Source of the DNA: Candidatus Omnitrophota bacterium
Lineage (GTDB): Bacteria; Omnitrophota; Omnitrophia; Omnitrophales; JACQLI01
Assembly: GCA_016204125.1 (NCBI GenBank)
Contig: JACQLI010000046.1
Location: 1 to 31,386 of the forward strand
DNA length: 31,386 nucleotides
Direction of reading: 5' to 3'
Part shown: piece after piece, positions 24,205 through 31,386 of the stretch
Numbering within the stretch: the first letter of the stretch is position 1
How the letters are laid out: every line of letters starts with the position of its first letter
The notes under the pieces: model-generated
The model's input: the letters and a program-made list of their open reading frames with translations, nothing else
The model's database searches: none
Told to the model about the DNA's origin: nothing
Made by a program: the position numbers and the translations under genes

Positions 24205-24983
24205 GTCTCTTGATTTTTCTCGGCACACCTTCCTTCCTTGAAGGAGAAATCACAACCGCTTCTCTTGATCCACCCAAAGGACTTTTAGTGGGGGAACGTC
24301 TTGTCTATTCGGTGCGTTGGCTTGGCATCGAAGTAGGAAGAGGAGAAGCAGAAGTCAAAGAAATTGTTGAGATTCAAGGTCGGAAGGCTTACCACATTAT
24401 AGTCAACGTGAGGTCTGCTTCTGTACTTGACTGGATTTACAAGGTTCGTGATGTTCATCATAGCTACATCGACGTTGAAAAGCGTCACTCCCTTCGCTAC
24501 GAGAAGATCCTTCAAGAGGGACGCTACCGAGCGGATGAAGTGATGGAATACGACCAAGAGAACCATACGGCTAGTTACTATTCGCGCCTTAATCAATCTC
24601 GAAAAGAGATGATGATTCCGCCCAACGTCCAAGATCAGCTTTCCTGTGGCTTCTGGTTTCGTCTCCAGGATATTCGGCCTGGGTCTAAGATTTATATCCC
24701 TGTTAATGCGGATGAGAAAAACTGGGATCTTGAGGTGAAAGTCCTCAAAAAGACCAGGGTCAAGCTTTCGGGATTCGAAGAGCGCGAGGCGATGGAGGTG
24801 GAGCCAGAGATTCAGTTCCAGGGGCTTTTTGTGAAAAGGGGAAAAATCAGGGGTTGGATCGGTCTTGATGAAAGGCGAATTCCCCTCAAAATGAGGGTCA
24901 AAATTCCCGTCCTAGGCTCAATCAGCGCCTATTTAGTTGAATATAACCCTTTACCAAATAAAGAGTTAAGTGGGTCTAATTGA
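24162..24983 (+). CDS. DUF3108 exported envelope protein
   Basis: A 273-residue protein with a signal peptide (IKFCLLSLLIFLGTPSFLEG) and no further membrane helix, so probably periplasmic. The family pattern is clear: LLVGERLVYSVRWLGIEVGR near the N-terminus, SASVLDWIYKVRDVHHSYID, then a beta-rich middle with CGFWFRLQDIRPGSKIYIPV and GWIGLDERRIPLKMRVKIPV near the end. DUF3108 proteins are often coded near lipopolysaccharide genes; their biochemical role is not established. Start choice: TTG 24162 has AGAAG (24153-24157) upstream; GTG 24174 gives an equally good signal peptide. The gene overlaps the GT9 gene by ~40 nt, and its stop lies inside the -35 box of the next promoter. Confidence 0.8.
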   Translation: MAYFVQREIKFCLLSLLIFLGTPSFLEGEITTASLDPPKGLLVGERLVYSVRWLGIEVGRGEAEVKEIVEIQGRKAYHIIVNVRSASVLDWIYKVRDVHHSYIDVEKRHSLRYEKILQEGRYRADEVMEYDQENHTASYYSRLNQSRKEMMIPPNVQDQLSCGFWFRLQDIRPGSKIYIPVNADEKNWDLEVKVLKKTRVKLSGFEEREAMEVEPEIQFQGLFVKRGKIRGWIGLDERRIPLKMRVKIPVLGSISAYLVEYNPLPNKELSGSN

Positions 24984-25008
24984 CACCTAGGTCCAAGGGT
25001 GCTAAAAT
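24980..25008 (+). promoter_or_regulatory. Near-consensus sigma70 promoter for the hldA-pyrG-kds operon
   Basis: TTGACA (24980-24985, six of six) and TAAAAT (25003-25008, five of six) are separated by exactly 17 nt. This is the best promoter in the window. Transcription would begin around 25013-25015 and immediately enter the structured leader. The -35 box contains the stop codon of the DUF3108 gene. Confidence 0.75.
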
Positions 25009-25013
25009 ACCAA

Positions 25014-25085
25014 AGTTTTGCTGGGACAAGGACTTAGAAAAATTCTAGGCTCCTGGGTTTATCTTCCCAGCATTTTTAGTTTTTA
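25014..25085 (+). ncRNA. Structured leader or ~70-nt small RNA ending in a terminator-like hairpin
   Basis: From the predicted start, the RNA contains GCTGGGA (25020-25026) pairing with TCCCAGC (25065-25071). An inner hairpin is CTTAGAA (25033-25039), loop AAA, TTCTAGG (25043-25049). A second CTGGG (25053-25057) can also pair with CCCAG (25066-25070), so two foldings compete. TTTTTAGTTTTT follows directly. This could be a transcription attenuator controlling hldA-pyrG, a stand-alone small RNA, or a terminator for read-through from upstream. I recognise no known riboswitch or RNA family. Confidence 0.5.
25020..25084 (+). terminator. Intrinsic terminator-like hairpin plus U-tract before hldA
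   Basis: The outer stem GCTGGGA/TCCCAGC, or the alternative inner stem CTGGG/CCCAG with an 8-nt loop, is followed by ATTTTTAGTTTTT. It stands 40 nt before ATG 25124. Because it lies after the promoter, it either attenuates the operon or ends a short RNA. Confidence 0.6.
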
Positions 25086-25123
25086 AGCTGGCTTGATTCC
25101 GTGAGTTAGAGCGTTAAAAGAAA

Positions 25124-26146
25124 ATGACAAAGCTTCTTAAGAATACCTCTGTAGAGCGTCTGCTCGAACTCGTCGACTCCTTTCCTCAAACAAAGGTTTT
25201 GGTGGTTGGGGATTTTATTTTGGATGAGTTCGTTTGGGGAAATGTGTCGCGTATCTCCCCTGAGGCCCCCGTGCCCGTTGTCAACGTGAAAAGGGAATCG
25301 TTCGTACCAGGAGGCTCTCTTAACGTAGCCAACAACATTCGAACCCTCGGAGGGACTGTTTTCCCTTGCGGTGTGGTCGGTAGAGATCTTGAAGGTCGAC
25401 TCCTTGTTCGTGGAATGCGCCGATTGGGGATTGATCTCGGAGGCGTCATCATGGATGGCACAAGGCCCACCACCCTGAAAACGCGAGTGATTGCTCATTC
25501 CCAACAAGTGGTTCGATTCGATCGAGAGAAAGTGGAACCCATTTCTCGAGTCGATGCTCAAAAAATCCTTCGTTTTGTACGGAAAAAAATCAAAGAGGTT
25601 GATGCCATCGTCATCGAAGATTATGGGAAAGGAGTGGTTGAACCTTTTCTTCTTTTACCTCTCCTAAGGCTCGTGAAGCAGTCTAAAAAACCAGTCTTTG
25701 TCGATCCCAAGGAAAAACACTTCTCATTCTACAAAGGAGTAACTGCTATTACGCCCAATCGCTTGGAGGCTTATAACATGTATGGTGAAAGTTCGAATGG
25801 AAGACAACCCGATCTCGAGAAAGTAGGAAAAGGACTCCTGAATCGATTGAAGTCAAAGGCAATCCTCGTTACTTTGGGCGAAGAGGGAATGGCGCTTTTC
25901 GAGAAGGATTATCCTACGGTTAAGATTCCGACGACAGCTCGCGAAGTTTTTGATGTCTCAGGAGCAGGAGATACGGTGATTGCAATTTTCGCTCTTGGTG
26001 TAGCGGCAGGGGCCACTCTCAAGGAGGCCGCAGTTTTGGCAAACCTTGCCGCAGGCGTTGTGGTGGGGAAATTGGGCACGGCTACGGTGGAGCCATCGGA
26101 GCTTAAACAAGCGATTCAATCAGAGGCGGTGTCAGTTCATGCCTAA
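25124..26146 (+). CDS. hldA: D-glycero-beta-D-manno-heptose-7-phosphate kinase
   Basis: Adds phosphate at C1 of heptose 7-phosphate on the way to ADP-heptose. The 340-residue PfkB/ribokinase-fold protein has VLVVGDFILDEFVWGNVSRI, PEAPVPVVNV, the substrate block PGGSLNVANNIRTLGG, AIVIEDYGKGVV, VDPKEKHF, ITPNRLEAYNMYG, and the ATP/catalytic motif GAGDT (280-284, base Asp283). It corresponds to the N-terminal half of E. coli HldE (rfaE1); the nucleotidyltransferase half is absent. A separate HldC must exist elsewhere. ATG 25124 has only a weak AAAAGA ribosome site. First gene after the leader; its stop overlaps the pyrG start by 8 nt. Confidence 0.92.
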   Translation: MTKLLKNTSVERLLELVDSFPQTKVLVVGDFILDEFVWGNVSRISPEAPVPVVNVKRESFVPGGSLNVANNIRTLGGTVFPCGVVGRDLEGRLLVRGMRRLGIDLGGVIMDGTRPTTLKTRVIAHSQQVVRFDREKVEPISRVDAQKILRFVRKKIKEVDAIVIEDYGKGVVEPFLLLPLLRLVKQSKKPVFVDPKEKHFSFYKGVTAITPNRLEAYNMYGESSNGRQPDLEKVGKGLLNRLKSKAILVTLGEEGMALFEKDYPTVKIPTTAREVFDVSGAGDTVIAIFALGVAAGATLKEAAVLANLAAGVVVGKLGTATVEPSELKQAIQSEAVSVHA

Positions 26147-27845
26147 ACACATCTTCATTACAGGCGGCGTGGTTTCCTCCCTCGGCAAAGGCATTGCTTC
26201 GGCCTCGATTGGAAAGCTGTTGGAAGCAAAGGGGCTCAAGGTTGCCCTCCAGAAACTGGATCCCTACATCAATGTGGATCCAGGTACCATGAATCCTTAC
26301 CAGCATGGAGAAGTCTATGTGACAGAAGACGGGGCTGAAACAGACTTGGATCTTGGACACTATGAACGATTTACCTCAGGCGTCTTGAGTCGAGTCAACA
26401 ACGTGACAACGGGTCAAATTTACAACACGGTTATTACCAAAGAAAGACATGGAGAATATCTCGGAGGAACAGTCCAGGTTGTACCTCATATCACAAACGA
26501 AATCAAAGAGCGCATCCGTGAGGTTTCTCGTGGGAAACGTTACGACATTGTGATCTCAGAAGTTGGGGGAACGGTTGGAGATATCGAATCTCTTCCTTTT
26601 CTTGAGGCCGCACGTCAATTTGGACAAGAGGTGGGGCGCGAAAACGTTGTTTTCATTCATTTAACTCTTATCCCTTTTGTTCGAGCTGCAGGAGAGTTGA
26701 AGACCAAGCCCACGCAGCACAGCGTGGGGCGCCTTCGAGAAATCGGTATTCAGCCCGATATTTTGCTTTGCCGTACGGAGAAAAAACTTTCCAAAGATCT
26801 CAAGGGAAAAATCGCCCTCTTTTGTAACGTTCAATCTGATGCAGTTATTGAGGCTCGAGATGTTAGCTCGATCTACGAAGTCCCTCTCATTTTTAAAGAG
26901 CAAGGCCTTGATCGTGTGATCTGTAAGGAGCTTCATCTGGAATACCGAGCAGGAGACCTTCAGGAGTGGAAGCGCGAAGTGGTAGACAAAATTCTTCATC
27001 CCAAACACACTGTTAAGATCGCTGTAGTTGGAAAATACATTCAGCTTCAAGATGCCTACAAATCGATCTACGAGGCCTTGGTGCATGGAGGGATTGCAAA
27101 CGACGCAGGAGTCCTCATTAAGCGGGTTAGCGCAGAACGGCTTGAGAGGGGAAAGGCTGAAAAATATCTTCGGGATGTTTCGGGGGTTCTGGTTCCTGGA
27201 GGATTTGGATATCGGGGAATTGAAGGCAAAATCAAGGCCATTCAATACGCGCGTGAGCAGAAGATTCCCTACCTTGGAATTTGTCTTGGAATGCAGTGCG
27301 CGGTGATTGAGTTTGCGCGGAATGTGGCAGGTCTCAAGGGCGCTAATTCAACCGAATTTAATAAAAAGACTCCTCATCCAGTCATCAGCCTTCTTGAGGA
27401 ACAAGAGCAGGTGAAAGATTTGGGGGGAAGCATGCGACTTGGCGCACTCCCTTGTCATCTCAAAAAAGATACCCTAGCTCATGAAGCCTACAAGATGGAG
27501 GAAGCAATGGAAAGACATCGCCATCGCTATGAGTTCAATAACAAATACAAGGAGTCTTTTGCACGTCTCGGTCTTCGCTTTTCAGGTCTCTCACCGGCCG
27601 GTAAATTAGTCGAGATCATTGAACTTGAAAATCACCCCTGGTTTGTGGCAAGCCAATTCCATCCTGAATTTAAATCGAAGCCCGATCATCCCCATCCACT
27701 TTTCCATGAGTTTGTCAGACATGCCTTTCTGAGAAGCCAGAGCTCTTCCAATGGAGAGGGATCCCAGAAAACTTCTTCCGAATCAGATAACTCCTCAGGG
27801 GAGAAGGTAGAAGTAAAAGAACGGGCCCCTAGCGAGGTAGCGTAA
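26139..27845 (+). CDS. pyrG: CTP synthase
   Basis: Makes CTP from UTP, ATP and glutamine-derived ammonia. The 568-residue protein starts at ATG 26139 (PKHIFITGGVVSSLGKG), with AGAGGCGG upstream. The synthetase domain carries the P-loop GGVVSSLGKGIASASIG, KLDPYINVDPGTM and HGEVYVTEDGAETDLDLGHY. The glutaminase domain has VPGGFGYRG, the nucleophile Cys382 in GICLGMQCAV, and FHPEFKS with its His-Glu. A Ser/Glu-rich tail of ~35 residues follows the usual end. Its place between hldA and kdsA fits supply of CTP for CMP-Kdo. pyrG next to kdsA occurs in other diderms. Confidence 0.96.
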   Translation: MPKHIFITGGVVSSLGKGIASASIGKLLEAKGLKVALQKLDPYINVDPGTMNPYQHGEVYVTEDGAETDLDLGHYERFTSGVLSRVNNVTTGQIYNTVITKERHGEYLGGTVQVVPHITNEIKERIREVSRGKRYDIVISEVGGTVGDIESLPFLEAARQFGQEVGRENVVFIHLTLIPFVRAAGELKTKPTQHSVGRLREIGIQPDILLCRTEKKLSKDLKGKIALFCNVQSDAVIEARDVSSIYEVPLIFKEQGLDRVICKELHLEYRAGDLQEWKREVVDKILHPKHTVKIAVVGKYIQLQDAYKSIYEALVHGGIANDAGVLIKRVSAERLERGKAEKYLRDVSGVLVPGGFGYRGIEGKIKAIQYAREQKIPYLGICLGMQCAVIEFARNVAGLKGANSTEFNKKTPHPVISLLEEQEQVKDLGGSMRLGALPCHLKKDTLAHEAYKMEEAMERHRHRYEFNNKYKESFARLGLRFSGLSPAGKLVEIIELENHPWFVASQFHPEFKSKPDHPHPLFHEFVRHAFLRSQSSSNGEGSQKTSSESDNSSGEKVEVKERAPSEVA

Positions 27846-27851
27846 TCTTTA

Positions 27852-28697
27852 ATGGCTTCTCCCAAAATTAAGCAAGTCAAACTTGGTAAGGTTGTATTTG
27901 GAAATCCTCATCATTTCGTCCTTATCGGAGGGCCTTGTGTGATCGAAAACGAGAGCATGGTCCTCCATCATGCCGAAAGAATCTCAAAGATTGCCAAAAA
28001 ATTCAAGATCCCCTATGTCTTCAAGTCAAGTTATGACAAGGCGAATCGTTCCTCCATCAAATCTTTTCGTGGGCCAGGACTCAAAAAGGGACTTGCTATC
28101 CTTTCCAAGGTAAAGAAAGAGTTGGGTCTTCCTGTTTTAAGCGATGTTCACTGTAAAGAAGAAATCAAGCCTGCCCAAGAAGTCCTCGACATTATCCAGA
28201 TTCCTGCCTTCCTCTGCCGCCAGACTGACTTGATTGTAGCTGCTGGGAAAAGCGGAAAAATCGTGAATGTTAAGAAGGGTCAGTTCCTTTCACCATGGGA
28301 AGTTCAAAATATCATTCATAAAATCGAAGCAACTGGAAACAAGAACATCTTGGTTACAGAAAGGGGCTTCTCGTTTGGTTACCAGAATCTTGTGAATGAT
28401 TTTCGCGCCATTCCCATTATTCGAAGTTTCGGATACCCTCTTATTTTTGATGCCACGCATTCAGTTCAGCTTCCTGGAGGAGGAGGAATTGCTACAGCAG
28501 GGGTGCCTGAATTTATTCCAACTCTTGCCCGCTGTGCCATTGCGGCGGGAGCGGATGCGCTCTTTCTCGAAATTCATGAAAATCCGAAAGAGGCTCTCTC
28601 TGACGGTACAAACATGCTCGCCTTTAATTACTTAGAAAAATTGCTAGGTACGCTTGTTGAGATTCGTCGTGTTGCACCTCTCAATGGAGAAATATAA
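27852..28697 (+). CDS. kdsA: Kdo-8-phosphate synthase (metal-dependent type)
   Basis: Condenses arabinose 5-phosphate with phosphoenolpyruvate to Kdo-8-phosphate. The 281-residue TIM barrel shows LIGGPCVIENESM, VFKSSYDKANRSS, FRGPGLKKGL, LPVLSDVHCKEE, QIPAFLCRQTDL, VNVKKGQFLSPW and FDATHSVQLPGGG. All four metal ligands of the metallo-enzyme are visible: Cys29, His203, Glu240 and Asp251. In the metal-independent E. coli type Asn replaces this Cys. A metal-dependent enzyme is therefore predicted. It starts 7 nt after pyrG, and kdsD follows without a gap. Confidence 0.95.
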   Translation: MASPKIKQVKLGKVVFGNPHHFVLIGGPCVIENESMVLHHAERISKIAKKFKIPYVFKSSYDKANRSSIKSFRGPGLKKGLAILSKVKKELGLPVLSDVHCKEEIKPAQEVLDIIQIPAFLCRQTDLIVAAGKSGKIVNVKKGQFLSPWEVQNIIHKIEATGNKNILVTERGFSFGYQNLVNDFRAIPIIRSFGYPLIFDATHSVQLPGGGGIATAGVPEFIPTLARCAIAAGADALFLEIHENPKEALSDGTNMLAFNYLEKLLGTLVEIRRVAPLNGEI

Positions 28698-29681
28698 GTG
28701 GCTCGCGTTCTAGGAAAAAAGGACACAGTCAGAGAAGCAAGAAAGATTCTCAAAATCGAGTCCGAAGCTATTCGTGGACTTCTTCCTCGCATTGGAAGAA
28801 GTTTTGAGAAAGCCCTCGATCTTCTTTATCAATGTTCGGGGAGAGTCATTGTAACAGGGATGGGGAAAACGGGTTTTATCGCTCGTAAGATTTCGGCGAC
28901 TCTCGCTTCAACAGGGACGCCGAGCCTTTACCTTCATCCAGGCGAAGCCTTTCATGGTGATTTAGGAATGGTTATCGAAAAAGACTTAGTCGTGGCACTT
29001 TCCCATAGCGGCGAGACAGAAGAAGTGGTCCGCCTTCTCTCCCCTTTGAAAAAATTAGGAGTCAAAATCATCGCATTGACTGGAAATATTCGTTCAACTC
29101 TTGGAAGAAATGCAGACGTAGCTTTAGACATTTCAATCAGCCGTGAGGCTTGCCCCTTGGGGCTCGCTCCTTCCACTTCAACCGCAGTTGCCCTGGCAAT
29201 GGGTGATGCCCTGGCTCTGACGCTTTCGAAGAAAAAGGGGTTTCGGCAAGAGGACTTTGCTTTTCTTCACCCTGGGGGGAATTTGGGAAAAAAGCTCCTT
29301 AAGGTTAAAGACCTTATGAGAAAAGGGAAGGATCATCCCGTGGTGCGGGAAGATATTTCAGTCAAATCGGCGCTTTTTGCGATCACGAAGGCTCGTGCGG
29401 GAAGTTGTTCGGTTGTCAATAAATCAAGAAAACTCATTGGAATTTTTACGGACGGTGACCTCAGACGACAGCTTCGTGAAAATGGCGAGCAAATCCTTCT
29501 CAAGCCGATCTACCAGGTTGCCACAAAAAATCCTTTCGTGATTCATCAGGATCACTTAGCGGCTGAGGCGCTTCACATCCTTCGTGAGAAAAAAGTGGAT
29601 GAAATTCCCGTTGTCGATCGCAAAGGAAGACCCGTTGGTCTTCTTGATGTCCAAGATCTCCTGAAAGCAGGTTTTGTGTGA
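28698..29681 (+). CDS. kdsD: Arabinose-5-phosphate isomerase (KpsF/GutQ family)
   Basis: Converts ribulose 5-phosphate to arabinose 5-phosphate, the KdsA substrate. The 327-residue protein starts at GTG 28698, 8 nt after GGAG and directly after the kdsA stop. A SIS sugar-isomerase domain (~40-180) contains VIVTGMGKTGFIARKISATL, HPGEAFHGDLGM, ALSHSGETEEVVRL and GLAPSTSTAVALAMGDALA. Two CBS domains follow (~205-327), ending EIPVVDRKGRPVGLLDVQDL. Paralogues with the same layout (GutQ, KpsF) exist, but the location beside kdsA supports the Kdo role. Confidence 0.93.
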   Translation: MARVLGKKDTVREARKILKIESEAIRGLLPRIGRSFEKALDLLYQCSGRVIVTGMGKTGFIARKISATLASTGTPSLYLHPGEAFHGDLGMVIEKDLVVALSHSGETEEVVRLLSPLKKLGVKIIALTGNIRSTLGRNADVALDISISREACPLGLAPSTSTAVALAMGDALALTLSKKKGFRQEDFAFLHPGGNLGKKLLKVKDLMRKGKDHPVVREDISVKSALFAITKARAGSCSVVNKSRKLIGIFTDGDLRRQLRENGEQILLKPIYQVATKNPFVIHQDHLAAEALHILREKKVDEIPVVDRKGRPVGLLDVQDLLKAGFV

Positions 29682-30604
29682 TGAAACAGAAACCCTATCG
29701 CTATCTTCTTTATCTAGGCCTTCGTTTGGTGCAGGGTTTGGCAGTATTGCTTCCGCGGGAGGCGGCACTCCTTTTTGCAAGGGGTGTGGGGCGATTTGCT
29801 TTTCTTGTGGCGAGACGGGAGCGGGAGAGGACAATCCTTCACCTCACATGGGTCTTTGAAAACGGAAAGACCCCTCAAGAGATTTACGATTTAGCTTGTA
29901 GAGTTTTTATCCACTTCGCCGAGGCCGCTGTCGATGTTCTTCGTTTTCCACGGTTGACACAAGAAAACATCAGTCAGCTTATTGTGGGGAGTGAAAACCT
30001 CGCTACATTCGATCGACTTCTTTCCGAGAGAAATGGCATCATTCTTCTAACAGCGCATTTTGGTAATTGGGAACTCATGGGAGCCTATTTGAGACTTCGA
30101 GGTTATCAAGGAGCAGTGGTTGCAAGACGTATTTATTACGAGAAGTTTAATCAAGCGCTCATTGAACTTAGGAAATCGGTAAACCTTAGAACGATCTACC
30201 AAGACGCTCCCGCTAGAGAGCTTCTCAAGGCTCTTCATCAAAACGAGATATTAGGGATCCTGGCGGATCAAGATGTGGACCGTCTTGATGGGGTTTTTGT
30301 CCAATTTTTTGGTCGGCCTACATATACTTTGACATCGCCTGTAAAACTGGCTCTCGTAACAGGCTCACCGATTGTCCCAACCTTTCTTCTGCGCAGGGGC
30401 AAAGGTTATGAACTCTTGATGGGTGAACCGATTCGAGTCCAGATGAAAGGGAGTCGCGAAGAAACCGTTCAAGAATACACAGCAATGTGGTCTCGCGTTT
30501 TGGAGGAAAAGATTCGAGAATATCCCGATCAGTGGGCATGGATGCACCGCAGGTGGAAGACCCAGCCTATGGAAGAAGGGTCTCCCGTGGGAGTTAGGAT
30601 TTAA
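29681..30604 (+). CDS. lpxL: Lipid A late acyltransferase (LpxL/HtrB family)
   Basis: Stand-alone acyltransferase of 307 residues. It overlaps the kdsD stop by one base (TGATG); GTG 29678 is an alternative. An N-terminal hydrophobic anchor (YLGLRLVQGLAVLLP) precedes the catalytic HFGNWE (His126, Glu131), the same positions as in the fused homologue at 16025. GILADQDVDRLDGVFVQFFG is the second conserved block, and the protein ends YPDQWAWMHRRWKTQP, the family's C-terminal signature. It probably adds a secondary acyl chain to Kdo-lipid A. Primary and secondary position or chain length cannot be predicted by eye. Confidence 0.92.
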   Translation: MKQKPYRYLLYLGLRLVQGLAVLLPREAALLFARGVGRFAFLVARRERERTILHLTWVFENGKTPQEIYDLACRVFIHFAEAAVDVLRFPRLTQENISQLIVGSENLATFDRLLSERNGIILLTAHFGNWELMGAYLRLRGYQGAVVARRIYYEKFNQALIELRKSVNLRTIYQDAPARELLKALHQNEILGILADQDVDRLDGVFVQFFGRPTYTLTSPVKLALVTGSPIVPTFLLRRGKGYELLMGEPIRVQMKGSREETVQEYTAMWSRVLEEKIREYPDQWAWMHRRWKTQPMEEGSPVGVRI

Positions 30605-30617
30605 GGAGAATTTAAGG

Positions 30618-31386
30618 GTGATTAAACGCCTTCTTATTTTAAGTGCCGTTTTCATTGTGATGTATTTGGGGCTTATCCAAGTTCAAGTCTTCTTGACACA
30701 AAAGAGGGAGTCGAAACGCTCTTCGGAATTTTCAACCAGTTCAGGAGAGAAAAACGAATTTCACAAGGTTTACAGCTTCTCCTTCTCAAAATATACAACC
30801 TCAGGTGATAAAGAGATCGAGATCGAAGGTGATTCTGCAGACGTATTTGCGAGAAGCGTTCTTCTTAAAAATGTGATTGCAAAGGCTTATGCCGAAGAGT
30901 CTCCCGTTACCATCACAGCGGACAAGGGAACAGTAGATAAGACGACCAGTAAAGTTCGATTGGAGAGAAATGTAGTGGCAACCACAGAAAATGGGACGAG
31001 GCTTTTGACGGAAGTGTTGGATATCCTGCCTTCAAAGAAAATTTTGGAGACTTCTGAGGAAGCCGAGGTGAAAAAGGATAATATCAGCATCGAAGGACTT
31101 GGTGCTCAGGGCGACTCGCGGCTTAAGAAGGTGAGATTCAAGAAGAATGTAACCGTCGTAGTCAAAGATCCCAATTCAGAATCGGGTGTGCCTACGGTGA
31201 TTACTTGCGACGGACCTCTTGTGGTTGACTACGATAAGAATGTAGCCCGCTTTAATGAAAATGTTATCGCGCAGGATGCCCGCGGTAAGCTCAGCGCTGA
31301 CGTGATGGATGTTTATTACAGAAAAGAAACCAAACGGGTTTACAAGATCGTTGCCGTGGGCAATGTGGTAGTGGACAATCCTGATG
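30618..31386 (+). CDS. lptC: LptC-like protein with OstA/LptA-like repeats (3' end outside window)
   Basis: Open frame from GTG 30618 to the window edge, 256 residues visible. AAGGAG at 30603-30608 lies 9 nt before the GTG. One N-terminal membrane helix (LLILSAVFIVMYLGLIQVQV) is followed by a Ser-rich linker. A beta-rich LptC-type region comes next, with EIEGDSADVFARSVLLKNV, ITADKGTVDKTTSKVRLERN and ISIEGLGAQGDSRLKKVRFK. From ~residue 195, VITCDGPLVVDYDKNVARF and ADVMDVYYRKETKRVYKIVA look like an OstA/LptA jelly-roll repeat. It would bridge lipopolysaccharide from the inner membrane to the outer membrane. Whether it is a true LptC-LptA fusion depends on the missing 3' part. Confidence 0.75.
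   Translation, partial: MIKRLLILSAVFIVMYLGLIQVQVFLTQKRESKRSSEFSTSSGEKNEFHKVYSFSFSKYTTSGDKEIEIEGDSADVFARSVLLKNVIAKAYAEESPVTITADKGTVDKTTSKVRLERNVVATTENGTRLLTEVLDILPSKKILETSEEAEVKKDNISIEGLGAQGDSRLKKVRFKKNVTVVVKDPNSESGVPTVITCDGPLVVDYDKNVARFNENVIAQDARGKLSADVMDVYYRKETKRVYKIVAVGNVVVDNPD

Noticed and set aside
25020..25072. tRNA-like look: 7-bp closing stem followed by an unpaired A
   Set aside because: Only 52 nt long, with no D-arm, no 7-nt anticodon loop and no T-loop consensus. The U-tract directly after fits a terminator-type hairpin better.
26046..26138. N-terminal extension of PyrG by 31 residues
   Set aside because: The extension is only the out-of-frame 3' end of hldA; the family start PKHIFITGGVVSS begins at ATG 26139.
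26661..27245. 194-residue minus-strand open frame
   Set aside because: Lies wholly inside pyrG, with no ribosome site and no family-like content; a shadow of the real gene.
1..31386. Defence system, prophage, transposon or CRISPR
   Set aside because: Every long plus-strand frame is assigned to metabolism, DNA handling or envelope synthesis; no repeat-spacer pattern, transposase or integrase other than XerC/D was seen.

Overview
The window is one unbroken plus-strand gene run from a diderm (Gram-negative) bacterium. I found no convincing minus-strand gene, RNA gene family, phage, IS element or CRISPR. The outer-membrane lipid A/Kdo/heptose genes, a prepilin peptidase, and very tight gene packing (1, 4 and 8 nt overlaps, many GTG starts) suggest a free-living-type diderm with a compact genome. 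The gene order, the gene fusions and the A-rich intergenic repeat resemble uncultured PVC-side lineages such as Omnitrophota. That placement is an inference from memory and is not proven by the sequence.

Region 1 (1-3653) is branched-chain amino acid synthesis: the 3' end of ilvB, then ilvN, ilvC and leuA. Region 2 (3650-8106) is the shikimate pathway: aroE, a prepilin peptidase gene, aroC, aroK and aroB. Region 3 (8107-13551) is DNA handling and small proteins: a 37-residue membrane microprotein, dprA, an RDD membrane protein with its own promoter and terminator, an orphan coiled-coil protein, a ThiS-like domain fused in frame to DNA topoisomerase I, and a XerC/D recombinase. Region 4 (13548-24983) builds the lipopolysaccharide: waaA, lpxK, an LpxL acyltransferase fused to an ELM1-like domain, a GT4-GT9 glycosyltransferase fusion, four further GT9 heptosyltransferase-type genes and a DUF3108 envelope protein. 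Region 5 (24980-31386) starts with a near-consensus promoter and a structured leader. It continues with hldA, pyrG, kdsA, kdsD, a second lpxL and the start of an LptC/LptA-type export gene.

The genes of regions 4 and 5 form one pathway. KdsD and KdsA make Kdo-8-phosphate. PyrG makes the CTP that activates Kdo. WaaA adds Kdo to lipid IVA after LpxK phosphorylation, and the two LpxL-type enzymes acylate the product. HldA starts ADP-heptose synthesis for the GT9 transferases, and LptC/A exports the finished molecule. KdsB, KdsC, HldB, HldC and most Lpx genes are not in the window.

The points most worth a second look are: the ThiS-TopA fusion, apparently read from a leaderless promoter; the A7 tract exactly at the GT4/GT9 junction, where one extra A would restore two separate overlapping genes; the LpxL-ELM1 fusion; and the compact promoter-hairpin-U-tract leader ahead of hldA-pyrG.
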